Positions 1 to 7,391 of a stretch of 17,451 nucleotides of DNA are shown here, piece after piece. The stretch is from an uncultured Candidatus Melainabacteria bacterium (GTDB lineage: Bacteria > Cyanobacteriota > Vampirovibrionia > Gastranaerophilales > Gastranaerophilaceae). Below the pieces are notes generated by a model that saw only the letters and a program-made list of their open reading frames with translations, made no database searches and had not been told where the DNA came from. Numbering within the stretch: position 1 is the stretch's first letter; every line of letters begins with the position of its first letter. A program made the translations under genes and the position numbers. The stretch spans positions 1-17,451 of the forward strand of contig CAMHMW010000024.1 in the NCBI GenBank assembly GCA_946186335.1, given 5' to 3'.

Positions 1-14
1 TACTTGTTTGCCAT
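1..14 (-). CDS. 5' end of an unidentified gene leaving the left edge
   Basis: Reading the minus strand, an ATG at 14-12 opens a frame that begins Met-Ala-Asn-Lys and then leaves the window. It is preceded by AAGGAG at 27-22 with a 7-nt gap, which is an ideal Shine-Dalgarno arrangement, and by a possible promoter at 44-73. Four residues are not enough to name the product. The call rests on the ribosome binding site and its placement downstream of the uvrD gene on the same strand. Confidence 0.6.
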
Positions 15-43
15 AGTTGTTCTCCTTGTGTAAATATATTTTG

Positions 44-73
44 ATTATATACCAAATACACTCAATATGTAAG
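44..73 (-). promoter_or_regulatory. Candidate promoter for the left-edge gene
   Basis: On the minus strand there is a perfect TATAAT at 49-44. A CTTACA (four of six matches to TTGACA) lies at 73-68 with an 18-bp spacer. Transcription would start around position 37, giving a leader of about 23 nt that contains the AAGGAG ribosome binding site. Confidence 0.45.
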
Positions 74-91
74 TTGGGCTTTCAGCCCAAC
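73..91. repeat. Perfect 8-bp inverted repeat, possibly a dispersed intergenic element
   Basis: GTTGGGCT (73-80) pairs perfectly with AGCCCAAC (84-91) around a 3-nt loop. No T-run follows on either strand, so it is not a classical intrinsic terminator. A related, imperfect copy with the core GGGCTGAAAGC lies at 4755-4773 in another intergenic gap. Confidence 0.6.
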
Positions 92-132
92 AAAACCCTC
101 ACCCATTTTTCAAATATTCGGAGCCCTCACAT

Positions 133-156
133 ATTGAAAAATTATCCGTTTTCAAT
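133..156 (-). terminator. AT-rich stem-loop just after uvrD
   Basis: ATTGAAAA (133-140) and TTTTCAAT (149-156) are exact inverted repeats with an 8-nt loop, 10 bases beyond the uvrD stop codon. The stem is AT-rich and no U tract follows, so it may end or stabilise the uvrD transcript but is a weak terminator at best. Confidence 0.25.
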
Positions 157-166
157 TATTTACCCC

Positions 167-2173
167 CTACCCTTCGGTGATGTCCCAGTGTTCAAGAATA
201 TCATCCGAGATGTCATCCAAAAATCTTGACGGTTTTGAAAGCACCATCTGTCTTGAATAATCATACATATCAACAGGGTAGGTTATGTATAAATTATTTT
301 TTGCACGGGTTGTTGCAACATACATCAGACGCAATTCTTCATCCATTTCTTCCTCTGAATTAAACGAATACGCACTCGGGAAACGCCCGTCAACCGCACC
401 TATTATAAATACACTGTCCCATTCAAGCCCTTTTGCCGAATGTATTGTTGAAATAGTCAATGCTTCATCATCAGAATTTCGTTTATACATCCCCTCAACA
501 CTTGCGTCAGGCGGCTCTAATGCTAAATCGCTTATGAAATCTTCGAGGTTTGAATATTGACCGGCAAGATATTGCAAATGTTCCAAATCTTTTTCCCGCT
601 TAGAAAAGTCGTCATATTTATCCTTCAATATCGGGCGGTAATAATTTATAATTTCTTCTGTTAATTCCGCCGGAGATTTTTTTGAAATTTTGCTGTGCAA
701 CCTGTCCAAAGTTTTTAGCATCGGCATAATACTGTCAACTTTTTTGGCAGGCAAAAGTTTTACATCCGGATTTAATTGACCTTTAATTATCGGAATTACA
801 CTGTTTACGGTTGATGAACCGACCCCCTTTAACAGTAACAATATTCTGTTCAGACTTATAACATCATCAGGATTTATAATTACTCTCAAATGTGCCACTA
901 TGTCTTTTACGTGTGCTGTTTCCATAAATTTTGGGCCGCCAAATTTCTGATACGGAATTGCCCTTTTTGAAAGTTCAATTTCAAGCGCATAAGACATCCT
1001 TGAATTTCTCGCAAGAACACAAATATCTGAAAGACTCACATCTTCATCCAAAAGTTCCAAGACCCTCTGACAAATAAAATCTGCTTCCATCTGAGTATTT
1101 TTTGCACAGATTAATGCAGGCATAACAGGGGAATTAATATCGGAAAACAATGTTTTTGAAAAACTTTCTTTCGCACGTGAAATTACTTTATTTGTAAGTT
1201 TCAGAATATTTTGGGTACTTCTGTAATTCTGTTCAAGTTTTATAATTTTTGTATCGGGAAACATTTTGGGGAAATCTAAAATATTTCTGTAATTTGCACC
1301 GCGAAAAGCGTAAATGCTTTGTGCATCATCTCCGACAGCCATAATATTATTGTATTCAGATGCCAAAAGTCTTATAATATCTGCCTGTAAGGTATTCGTG
1401 TCCTGATATTCGTCAACCATAATGTATTTGTATGTATTTGACAGATTTTTGCGCACATCCTCATTATTTTCAAGCAAAAGTTTCAGATACAAAAGCAAAT
1501 CATCATAGTCAAGAACGGAATTTTCCCGTTTATATGCCACATAAGCCTTGTGAACCTCTATAATTTTATCTTCACAATGTTCAAACTGTGAAAATTCCTC
1601 TTTGATAATCCGTCTTGTCGGAGTTTCTTTGTTGATGCTTTTTGAATATATTTCAAGAATTGTTCCTTTTTTCGGAAATCTTTTTTCCTTTTTGGGAAAC
1701 ATCTGCCCGACAATATGACTGATAATATCTTCGCAGTCGGCTCTGTCAAGTATGGTAAAATTATTTTTGAGACCAAGAAGTTTTGCATATTTTCTGAGGA
1801 TAATATTTGCAAAAGAGTGAAAAGTTCCCCCCGCAACATTCTCACATCTGTTATCAAGCACCAGAGTTGCACGGGAAAGCATTTCTGCCGCCGCTTTTTT
1901 GGTAAAAGTTAAAAGCAGAATGTTTGACGGACTTATACCATCTTCTATCAAACGTGCAACACGATAGGTTAAGGTTTTTGTTTTACCTGAACCCGCCCCT
2001 GCGATTACAAGTATTGCTCCCTCTTTTGAAACAACGGCAGATAATTGTGCCGGATTTAATTCGTTTTCGTAGTCAACCTTATAATCGGTCTTTACAACAT
2101 CATGTTTTTTCAGCACATATTTTTTACGTGCCGAAACATTATTCTCTCCGTTTTTTACTACATCATTTCCCAT
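167..2173 (-). CDS. uvrD: UvrD/PcrA-family superfamily 1A DNA helicase
   Basis: ATP-dependent 3'-5' DNA helicase of the UvrD/PcrA/Rep family, acting in the cytoplasm in excision repair, mismatch repair or removal of recombinase filaments. All SF1A motifs are visible in its 668 residues: the Q-motif LNPAQ near 39-43, Walker A GAGSGKT at 59-65, motif Ia TFTKKAAAEM at 89-98, Walker B DEYQDT at 254-259, motif III GDDAQSIYAFRGA at 281-293, motif IV EQNYRS at 314-319, motif V STIHSAKGLEWD at 575-586, and motif VI YVATTRAKN at 618-626. It ends about 40 residues after motif VI, so it is shorter than typical PcrA (about 720-740) and probably lacks the basic C-terminal RNA-polymerase-binding region. 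UvrD and PcrA cannot be separated from sequence alone. No Shine-Dalgarno precedes the ATG; instead TATAAT lies 9 nt upstream. The first about 35 residues are poorly conserved in type, so a later start is possible. Confidence 0.93.
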   Translation of the reverse strand: MGNDVVKNGENNVSARKKYVLKKHDVVKTDYKVDYENELNPAQLSAVVSKEGAILVIAGAGSGKTKTLTYRVARLIEDGISPSNILLLTFTKKAAAEMLSRATLVLDNRCENVAGGTFHSFANIILRKYAKLLGLKNNFTILDRADCEDIISHIVGQMFPKKEKRFPKKGTILEIYSKSINKETPTRRIIKEEFSQFEHCEDKIIEVHKAYVAYKRENSVLDYDDLLLYLKLLLENNEDVRKNLSNTYKYIMVDEYQDTNTLQADIIRLLASEYNNIMAVGDDAQSIYAFRGANYRNILDFPKMFPDTKIIKLEQNYRSTQNILKLTNKVISRAKESFSKTLFSDINSPVMPALICAKNTQMEADFICQRVLELLDEDVSLSDICVLARNSRMSYALEIELSKRAIPYQKFGGPKFMETAHVKDIVAHLRVIINPDDVISLNRILLLLKGVGSSTVNSVIPIIKGQLNPDVKLLPAKKVDSIMPMLKTLDRLHSKISKKSPAELTEEIINYYRPILKDKYDDFSKREKDLEHLQYLAGQYSNLEDFISDLALEPPDASVEGMYKRNSDDEALTISTIHSAKGLEWDSVFIIGAVDGRFPSAYSFNSEEEMDEELRLMYVATTRAKNNLYITYPVDMYDYSRQMVLSKPSRFLDDISDDILEHWDITEG

Positions 2174-2182
2174 AACACGCTT

Positions 2183-2188
2183 ATTATA
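2183..2188 (-). promoter_or_regulatory. Candidate -10 box of uvrD, very close to ATG
   Basis: A perfect TATAAT on the minus strand, separated by 9 nt from the uvrD ATG. Transcription starting 7 nt downstream would leave a leader of about 3 nt. The best -35 (TTTACA at 2215-2210) has a 21-bp spacer, which is too long, so the promoter is only partly supported. Confidence 0.4.
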
Positions 2189-2308
2189 ACCTAATTTTTA
2201 ATTACCGTTTGTAAAGATTTTATAATTTTGTAGGAAATTATATAAAGATTTTGAGAATTTTGCCGATTTTTGACTATGTGTGGAATAAGACACGAGAGAG
2301 GTAATAAT

Positions 2309-2839
2309 TTGCTCAAAAATTTTATTAAAATTTTTATGATTGTGCTTTTAACATCAGTTATTCTGCCCTGCGCATATTCACTCGGAATTGCAAAATGGAA
2401 ATATCCGACAAAAATTAAAACATATATTCCCCCGAATCATGCCAGAACAACAATGATGAAACACGCATTTCAGGAGTGGTCAAGAAAAACAAATAACAAA
2501 ATAATTTTTGTTTACACTCCGGATAAAAAAACTGCACAAATTGAAGTTAAATTTGTAAAAGTTATTCCAAACGCCGACAGAGAAATCGGGCTGACCCGTT
2601 CAAGCCGTATCGGGGAAAACTTTGTTAGGTCGGAAGTTTATATTGCGGATAATACGGTTAGCGGTTATAAATTGACTAACGATAACGTTTATACCGTTAT
2701 GCTGCACGAAGTCGGACATGCTATAGGTCTGCCGCATTCGGGAAATATCCTCAGTATTATGTTCCCATCAGAAGATGACCGTCAGGAAATCCGCTCAACA
2801 GATTTAAAAATGTTATCAGATATTTACGGATGGAAATAA
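2309..2839 (+). CDS. Secreted matrixin-like zinc metalloprotease, first of a tandem pair
   Basis: A small exported zincin. From a TTG start the 176-residue protein has a K-rich N-terminus and a hydrophobic segment to about residue 22 (signal peptide ending near PCA or AYS). The catalytic motif HEVGHAIGLPH follows (zinc ligands H133, H137, H143; general base E134), with a downstream SIMFP Met-turn (M151) and a final D-x-L-x-x-L-x-x-IYGW helix typical of the M10 matrixin/astacin-like metzincins. I chose TTG at 2309 because GAGAGAGG ends 7 nt before it and it starts directly on the signal peptide. An ATG at 2270 or 2276 would add a polar extension and has no ribosome binding site. There is no room for a propeptide or PRCGxPD cysteine switch between signal and catalytic domain. 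It is followed after 2 nt by a paralogue and was probably transcribed with it from the 135-bp gap shared with uvrD. Confidence 0.83.
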   Translation: MLKNFIKIFMIVLLTSVILPCAYSLGIAKWKYPTKIKTYIPPNHARTTMMKHAFQEWSRKTNNKIIFVYTPDKKTAQIEVKFVKVIPNADREIGLTRSSRIGENFVRSEVYIADNTVSGYKLTNDNVYTVMLHEVGHAIGLPHSGNILSIMFPSEDDRQEIRSTDLKMLSDIYGWK

Positions 2840-2841
2840 AA

Positions 2842-3357
2842 ATGAAAAAATTATTATCTTTTATACTTATCCTGTTTGGATCTATATTTATTACAACAAC
2901 ATCTGCCGATGCAGTATTCTCTAACCCCACATCGATAAGAGTTTATGTTGAATCTCACCAGAGTTCATCAGTCGCTGATGAGGCTATGAAAGCGTGGACA
3001 TCTGCAACAAAAGGGCATATAAAATTTGTAAAAGCAAAAAAACCCGAAGAAGTTCAGATTTACGTACGATTTGTTAAAAATATAGGTAAAAACACCGGAA
3101 GTAACACTATCGGACTTACTCACCACATGTACGCTAACGGCAGACAACTTGAACTTATTGAAATTTCCGAGAAAGCACCCAACGGGCGTTTGTTTAGCCA
3201 TGATGCACGCCTGAGAGTTATGATTCATGAATTTGGTCATGCACTCGGTCTTAATCACACAAATGACCCTAAAAGCGTTATGTACCCGACAAAAGGAGTT
3301 AAAACCATTTCATCCGATGATGTCAGAACCCTTCAATATCTATACGGCTGGGAATAA
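2842..3357 (+). CDS. Secreted matrixin-like zinc metalloprotease, second of a tandem pair
   Basis: Paralogue of the preceding gene, 171 residues from the ATG at 2842. An in-frame ATG at 2830 is possible but would overlap the upstream gene and puts extra charge before the signal. The signal peptide ends near residue 24 (TSADA), followed directly by the catalytic domain. Zinc motif HEFGHALGLNH gives ligands H129, H133, H139 and base E130; the Met-turn is SVMYP (M147), and the protein closes with LQYLYGWE, mirroring the YGWK end of its neighbour. Like that neighbour it lacks a recognisable propeptide, so latency would have to be controlled some other way. The two genes are 2 nt apart and look like a local duplication that has since diverged. 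Its stop codon directly abuts that of miaB on the other strand. Substrate unknown. Confidence 0.84.
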   Translation: MKKLLSFILILFGSIFITTTSADAVFSNPTSIRVYVESHQSSSVADEAMKAWTSATKGHIKFVKAKKPEEVQIYVRFVKNIGKNTGSNTIGLTHHMYANGRQLELIEISEKAPNGRLFSHDARLRVMIHEFGHALGLNHTNDPKSVMYPTKGVKTISSDDVRTLQYLYGWE

Positions 3358-4683
3358 TTAAACAAGTTCACCGTTCAGATACCATGTTTTGCAGCCGACA
3401 ATTTTTGCCTGCACAAATTCACCGGTAATATCTTTGTCATAAGGGATATGGACTATTTTATTATTTCGGGTTCTGCCGGTTATAACATTTTTTCCCTTAT
3501 GGTTTTCAAAATTCTCAACCAGAACCTCCATTGTCCTGCCGATAAATTTTTTATTTGAAGCAAGACAACATTTTCTGTTTTGTTCATTTAATCTTGCAAG
3601 CCGTTCAAATTTGGTATCTTCGTCAATAAACTTATCCGTCCACTTTGCGGCAACCGTTTTTTCTCTGGGAGAATATGCGGCGGTATTTGAATAATCCAGC
3701 CCTATTTCTTCCATAGCCGTCAGAGTTTCAACAAACTGTTCTTCAGTTTCTCCGGGGAAACCCGCTATAAAATCACTTGTGATAGTAACATCAGGAACCA
3801 TATCACGAATTTTTTGCGCAATTTTGAAATAAGTTTCTCTGTCGTATCTGCGGTTCATTTTTTTCAGGACTTCGCTGCTCCCTGACTGCATAGGTATATG
3901 AAAATACTCACAAACCTTATCCAATTCCACAACTGTTTTTATCAGTTCATCCGTAATATCTGTCGGATAAGAGGTCACAAAACGTATTCTGAATTTACCT
4001 TCAATTGAATTGACTTCTTTCAGTAAATCTGCAAGGCGGTAATTTCTGTCTTTAAAATCTTTTCCGTAACTGTCAACATTTTGTCCCAAAAGTGTAATTT
4101 CTTTAAACCCTGAACCAAGAGCATCTTTAACCTCTTTAATAATTGTTTCGGGAAGTCTTGAACGTTCTCTCCCTCTGGTATAGGGAACAATACAATATGT
4201 ACAGAAATTATTGCACCCTTCTGTTATCGGAATCCACGCATTCACCGATTTTACACGGTTTATATTATATTTTACGGCTTTATCATCCTCGGTTAAATTT
4301 GTTTCCTCGCATTCGCAAATCTTTTCACCATTCTCAACTGATTTTATTATTTCGGGAAGCGAATAAATTTTATGGGTGCCTAAAACAAAGTCAACGTAAT
4401 GCGCACGTTTAAAAATTTGTTCGGCTTTTTGCTGGGCAACACATCCGCAAAAACCGATTTTAATATGAGGTCTGGATTTTTTCCATTTTCCCCACGCACC
4501 GATAAGACTGTACGCCTTATCCTCACTCAACTGTCTGATAGAACATGTGTTTACCATCAATAAATCTGCCTCTTTTGGTTTGTCTGTTTCTTCATACCCA
4601 AAGTTAGACAACATACCGAACATTCTTTCGGTATCGGATTTATTCATTTGACAACCCATTGTTTCTATATAAACTTTTTTCAT
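3358..4683 (-). CDS. miaB: tRNA-2-methylthio-N6-dimethylallyladenosine synthase MiaB
   Basis: Radical-SAM methylthiotransferase that adds the 2-methylthio group to i6A37 in tRNAs reading UNN codons. The 441-residue length is normal. The N-terminal UPF0004 domain carries the auxiliary-cluster cysteines C11 (GCQMN), C47 (NTCSIR) and C81 (GCVAQQ). The radical-SAM Cx3Cx2C motif is C157, C161, C164, followed by YTRGRERSR. A C-terminal TRAM domain spans roughly 378-441. The NTCSIR sequence and the overall layout favour MiaB over MtaB or RimO. AAAGGA precedes the ATG by a few bases and a good promoter (TTGTAA-17-TAATAT) lies at 4714-4742, so it is probably transcribed on its own although it follows the envelope genes on the same strand. 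Confidence 0.95.
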   Translation of the reverse strand: MKKVYIETMGCQMNKSDTERMFGMLSNFGYEETDKPKEADLLMVNTCSIRQLSEDKAYSLIGAWGKWKKSRPHIKIGFCGCVAQQKAEQIFKRAHYVDFVLGTHKIYSLPEIIKSVENGEKICECEETNLTEDDKAVKYNINRVKSVNAWIPITEGCNNFCTYCIVPYTRGRERSRLPETIIKEVKDALGSGFKEITLLGQNVDSYGKDFKDRNYRLADLLKEVNSIEGKFRIRFVTSYPTDITDELIKTVVELDKVCEYFHIPMQSGSSEVLKKMNRRYDRETYFKIAQKIRDMVPDVTITSDFIAGFPGETEEQFVETLTAMEEIGLDYSNTAAYSPREKTVAAKWTDKFIDEDTKFERLARLNEQNRKCCLASNKKFIGRTMEVLVENFENHKGKNVITGRTRNNKIVHIPYDKDITGEFVQAKIVGCKTWYLNGELV

Positions 4684-4713
4684 CGCTATTCCTTTTTTCG
4701 TCCGTGTAACTAA

Positions 4714-4742
4714 ATATTAGCCGAAAAATTTATACATTACAA
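4714..4742 (-). promoter_or_regulatory. Promoter of miaB
   Basis: On the minus strand TTGTAA (4742-4737) and TAATAT (4719-4714) are separated by exactly 17 bp, a good sigma-70-type match. The predicted start near 4707 gives a leader of about 24 nt carrying the AAAGGA ribosome binding site. Confidence 0.6.
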
Positions 4743-4754
4743 GCGTATTACATT

Positions 4755-4773
4755 GTCGGGCTGAAAGCTGACC
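4755..4773. repeat. Degenerate copy of the GGGCTGAAAGC intergenic element
   Basis: The run GTCGGGCTGAAAGCTGACC resembles the minus-strand reading of the perfect hairpin at 73-91 (GTTGGGCTGAAAGCCCAAC), but its right arm has lost a base pair or two. The outer GTC/GAC arms still pair. It sits between miaB and the coiled-coil gene, again in a gap between genes. Confidence 0.4.
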
Positions 4774-4838
4774 TATGGACAAACATTCACCCCAAAATAT
4801 TAGTGAAATACGACATAAACCATGGTTCCCCCACACTA

Positions 4839-5522
4839 TCACTTGCCGAGAGATTTTGCTATTTTGGAATGGATGATATTAGCCTGACTGAGATAGTTAG
4901 TAAGTTTTTCGTAATTTTTTGTTTTTTCACCGTAGGGAACATTCATTTCAATAAGTTCATCCACGCTTTTACTGATTTCAGACAACTGTTCCAAAGAATC
5001 AGTCAGGGTTACAACCGAATTTATTTTTTTAGACAATTTTGCAAGAATTTTGTGGGAAATAAAATGCTGAATTTTGTATAACAATGGCATAGAGCGTTTG
5101 AATTTGTCATGGGAAAAATTTTCACCTAAAACTCTGCCGCCATACATCTGCTGTTTACGCAAACTGCTGATTTCCTGCAAAATTCTCTGACGTTTGGCTT
5201 TCAAGCCCAGTGCCTCATTTTGGGTACCATAAGTATCGGCAATTTTAATTTTTGCATCCAAATCTTTTATGGCTGCTTCTTTTTCTTTTATTCTGTATTC
5301 AACACTTAATTTTTCTTCCTCAGCCTCATCAAACTCGGTTTTGTTTAAAATAGTTGAATCATAACCGTTTATACGTTTTGCTGATGAATTTTGAACGGGA
5401 GTAACGGGTTCTGCGGGAGTGGTCGGAGTAAAATCACCATTAAACGGATTTACGGCAGAAAAATTATATTCCCTGCTGAAAATATTATTATTTATCGGAT
5501 TTTTGTTACCACTACCGTCCAT
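4839..5522 (-). CDS. Unrecognised coiled-coil protein (227 aa)
   Basis: No family recognised. The first about 60 residues are polar, rich in Asn, Pro and Thr, and look disordered. Residues about 63-125 are dense in Glu and Lys with heptad-like spacing and probably form a coiled coil; the rest is mostly helical with a hydrophobic patch near 145-165. There is no signal peptide or membrane segment, so it is likely cytoplasmic. It follows the Lpt permease gene by 54 bp on the same strand, which suggests, but does not show, an envelope connection. No Shine-Dalgarno precedes the ATG. Instead TAAAAT ends 6 nt before it, the same arrangement as in the two genes upstream. An A9T7 tract lies between the two genes. 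Confidence 0.75.
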   Translation of the reverse strand: MDGSGNKNPINNNIFSREYNFSAVNPFNGDFTPTTPAEPVTPVQNSSAKRINGYDSTILNKTEFDEAEEEKLSVEYRIKEKEAAIKDLDAKIKIADTYGTQNEALGLKAKRQRILQEISSLRKQQMYGGRVLGENFSHDKFKRSMPLLYKIQHFISHKILAKLSKKINSVVTLTDSLEQLSEISKSVDELIEMNVPYGEKTKNYEKLTNYLSQANIIHSKIAKSLGK

Positions 5523-5528
5523 ACATTC

Positions 5529-5534
5529 ATTTTA
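5529..5534 (-). promoter_or_regulatory. Candidate -10 box 6 nt before the coiled-coil gene
   Basis: TAAAAT (five of six matches to TATAAT) ends exactly 6 nt before ATG on the minus strand, so the first transcribed base would be the A of ATG. No good -35 is visible at 17 bp; the spacer is the A/T homopolymer tract. Confidence 0.4.
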
Positions 5535-5576
5535 AACCGAAAAAAAAATTTTTTTGACCATTAAAAGTATGATTTG

Positions 5577-6713
5577 TTAAGAAATTGTATAAACTTTTTT
5601 GTAATACAACAAAGTACCCATCATTGTCAGTACAATATTCGGCAGCCATGCAGCGAAGAACGGTATCATAGAGCCGGTTTCCCCGAATGATATTGATAAC
5701 GCCCTGACAATATAGTACGCAAAAATAATCAGGATACTAAACAGAAATCCTCTGTTATATCTGACTCTCGGCGGAGTAATAGCAAGAGGAACACCCAAAA
5801 GCACAAATACAATGGTTGTAATCGGCAGAGCAATTTTGTCATACAATTCAATTGTGTATATCTGTTTATCCTTTTCCGAAATCTCAGTCTTTTTCAGGTA
5901 TTTCATAAGTTTGGTAAAATTCATTTCTTTTGCCAAATTTTTATTCATTTCTTTTGTCAAATCCAGTCCGAATTGAACGGTTGAAGTATCGAAAAGAGTT
6001 GTATTCAAAACCTGTCCGCGTTTACCGATGGTGTAGGTTGCACCTTTTTCAAAAATCCAGCCCTGCGGGGATGTTTTACCTTCTTTTGCCTGTAAAACCT
6101 GAATTGTGCCATCTTTTGCATTATCCAAAACCGTAATATTATAAAGAGTTTTATCTTTACATGCTCCGACATAGAAAAGTCGTTTCAAAACTCCGTTATC
6201 ATTAAGTTCTTTAAATACAAAATTTTCTTTACCGTCAGGAATATTTTTCTGACCCAAAGCCCACAGTGCCAAATCTTTTGACTGTTTTGTCATAACCGGC
6301 ACAAGACTTTCATTTATTACAAAACTTGAAAGCGACATGATTATAGCAAAAATAAAGATAGGTTTTGCGATTCTGTTAAGCCCGATTCCGCAAGCTCTCA
6401 TAACTGTAATTTCTGATGATAAACTCAGTCTGTTGAGAGTCATAACCGTTGATAATAAAACACCCATCGGTATTGTCATGACAATAACTGACGGAAGATT
6501 AAGCAGAATAATTATAAATGCAACTTTAAACGGTATCCCGAATTCTGCAATCTGTTTAATCAAAGTGATAAAAGTATCGGATGCAAAAATAATTGCCGTA
6601 AAGACAAACACACCCATCAAAAACAGTTCTATAACCTGTCTTAATATGTATTTATCCAAAATCTTCAGATTATTATATTTGTCTTTCGCTTTTGCGATTA
6701 AATCTTTTATCAT
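5577..6713 (-). CDS. LptF/LptG family lipopolysaccharide-export permease
   Basis: Inner-membrane subunit of the LptB2FG ABC transporter, which extracts lipopolysaccharide from the inner membrane and passes it to LptC/LptA. The 378 residues show the family layout: a cytoplasmic N-terminus, three membrane segments near 28-50, 62-92 and 115-137, a periplasmic beta-rich domain at about 140-285, and three more membrane segments near 295-313, 320-340 and 349-371. The family hallmark SEITVMRACG is at 100-109 and YDKIALPIT at 291-299. Only one permease gene is present here, so LptF and LptG cannot be told apart; a second gene may lie elsewhere. It lies 39 bp after the gene for an unknown secreted protein on the same strand. 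It has its own strong promoter (TTGATA-17-TAAAAT) placed so close that the mRNA would be leaderless, and there is no Shine-Dalgarno. Confidence 0.9.
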   Translation of the reverse strand: MIKDLIAKAKDKYNNLKILDKYILRQVIELFLMGVFVFTAIIFASDTFITLIKQIAEFGIPFKVAFIIILLNLPSVIVMTIPMGVLLSTVMTLNRLSLSSEITVMRACGIGLNRIAKPIFIFAIIMSLSSFVINESLVPVMTKQSKDLALWALGQKNIPDGKENFVFKELNDNGVLKRLFYVGACKDKTLYNITVLDNAKDGTIQVLQAKEGKTSPQGWIFEKGATYTIGKRGQVLNTTLFDTSTVQFGLDLTKEMNKNLAKEMNFTKLMKYLKKTEISEKDKQIYTIELYDKIALPITTIVFVLLGVPLAITPPRVRYNRGFLFSILIIFAYYIVRALSISFGETGSMIPFFAAWLPNIVLTMMGTLLYYKKVYTIS

Positions 6714-6719
6714 AAAACC

Positions 6720-6748
6720 ATTTTAATCTAAAAAAAAGATTTTATCAA
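6720..6748 (-). promoter_or_regulatory. Promoter of the Lpt permease gene, placed for a leaderless start
   Basis: On the minus strand TTGATA (6748-6743) and TAAAAT (6725-6720), each five of six matches to consensus, are separated by exactly 17 bp. Only 6 nt lie between the -10 box and the ATG, so transcription would begin at the A of the start codon. The spacer contains a run of eight T residues. Confidence 0.6.
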
Positions 6749-6752
6749 ATAT

Positions 6753-7385
6753 CTAATTTGAATCTCTTATAACTAGTATAGTTTCCTGAATTTCTTTTTT
6801 CAGGAAATCTAACTGTTCTGTTATATTATTCGGGTTGTATATATATCCGGCACTTCCATAAGCAAGATACGGATTATATTTTTCCGCTTCGTTACGTAAA
6901 AGAGCAATAGATTTTGTATGGGTATTTAAGTCCATTAATTTTTTAAATGATACAAACTGACTTTCGGGCTTATTTTTATATTTATCTCTGAGATATTCCG
7001 CACTTTTATTAAAATAATAAACCTTTGCATTGAAAAGCTGGACATTTGCATTATCTTCGATAAGATTTGAAATATCCTCCAGCAACGGAACAATCTCATT
7101 CAAATCATTTGTATACTGGGATGTTTTATCAGGTTTCAGAATAATATTTACAAAGGCAGGATTATCTGTCGGCACGGGTTTTAACTCGTTTTCAGAATTA
7201 AAATCTTTAGCCGGTCTTGCCTCAGGGGGTGTTTTTTTTGTTTCTTTTACTTCATAACCCCTGTTTAAATCTGGCAGAGTCCCGACATAACCTTTTCCGT
7301 CAAAACTCGGAGCCTCTTTTGCATAACAAAAAACGCCCGATAAAAATAAAAAAATTGCGGTATGAATAAGTATACACTTTCTCAT
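6753..7385 (-). CDS. Unrecognised secreted protein (210 aa)
   Basis: No family recognised. Residues 1-22 form a signal peptide (MRKC start, hydrophobic core, cleavage near CYA); C20 is not in a proper lipobox, so a lipoprotein is unlikely. A Pro/Lys/Glu-rich, probably flexible segment runs from about 24 to 75, followed by a helical, Tyr- and Asn-rich domain to the end. The product should be periplasmic or outer-membrane-associated. It lies between the Spy/CpxP-like gene (46 bp upstream) and the Lpt permease gene (39 bp downstream), which points to an envelope role. No Shine-Dalgarno; TATAAT ends 6 nt before the ATG. Confidence 0.8.
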   Translation of the reverse strand: MRKCILIHTAIFLFLSGVFCYAKEAPSFDGKGYVGTLPDLNRGYEVKETKKTPPEARPAKDFNSENELKPVPTDNPAFVNIILKPDKTSQYTNDLNEIVPLLEDISNLIEDNANVQLFNAKVYYFNKSAEYLRDKYKNKPESQFVSFKKLMDLNTHTKSIALLRNEAEKYNPYLAYGSAGYIYNPNNITEQLDFLKKEIQETILVIRDSN

Positions 7386-7391
7386 ACCACA

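Noticed and set aside
2830..2841. ATG 2830 as the start of the second matrixin
   Set aside because: It overlaps the end of the first matrixin and adds residues before the signal peptide; ATG 2842 begins directly at the MKKLL signal sequence.
5540..5555. A9T7 tract as a terminator for the Lpt permease gene
   Set aside because: The arms have no loop and no GC pairs, so it cannot form a stable terminator hairpin; it may act as a bent or UP-element-like promoter spacer.
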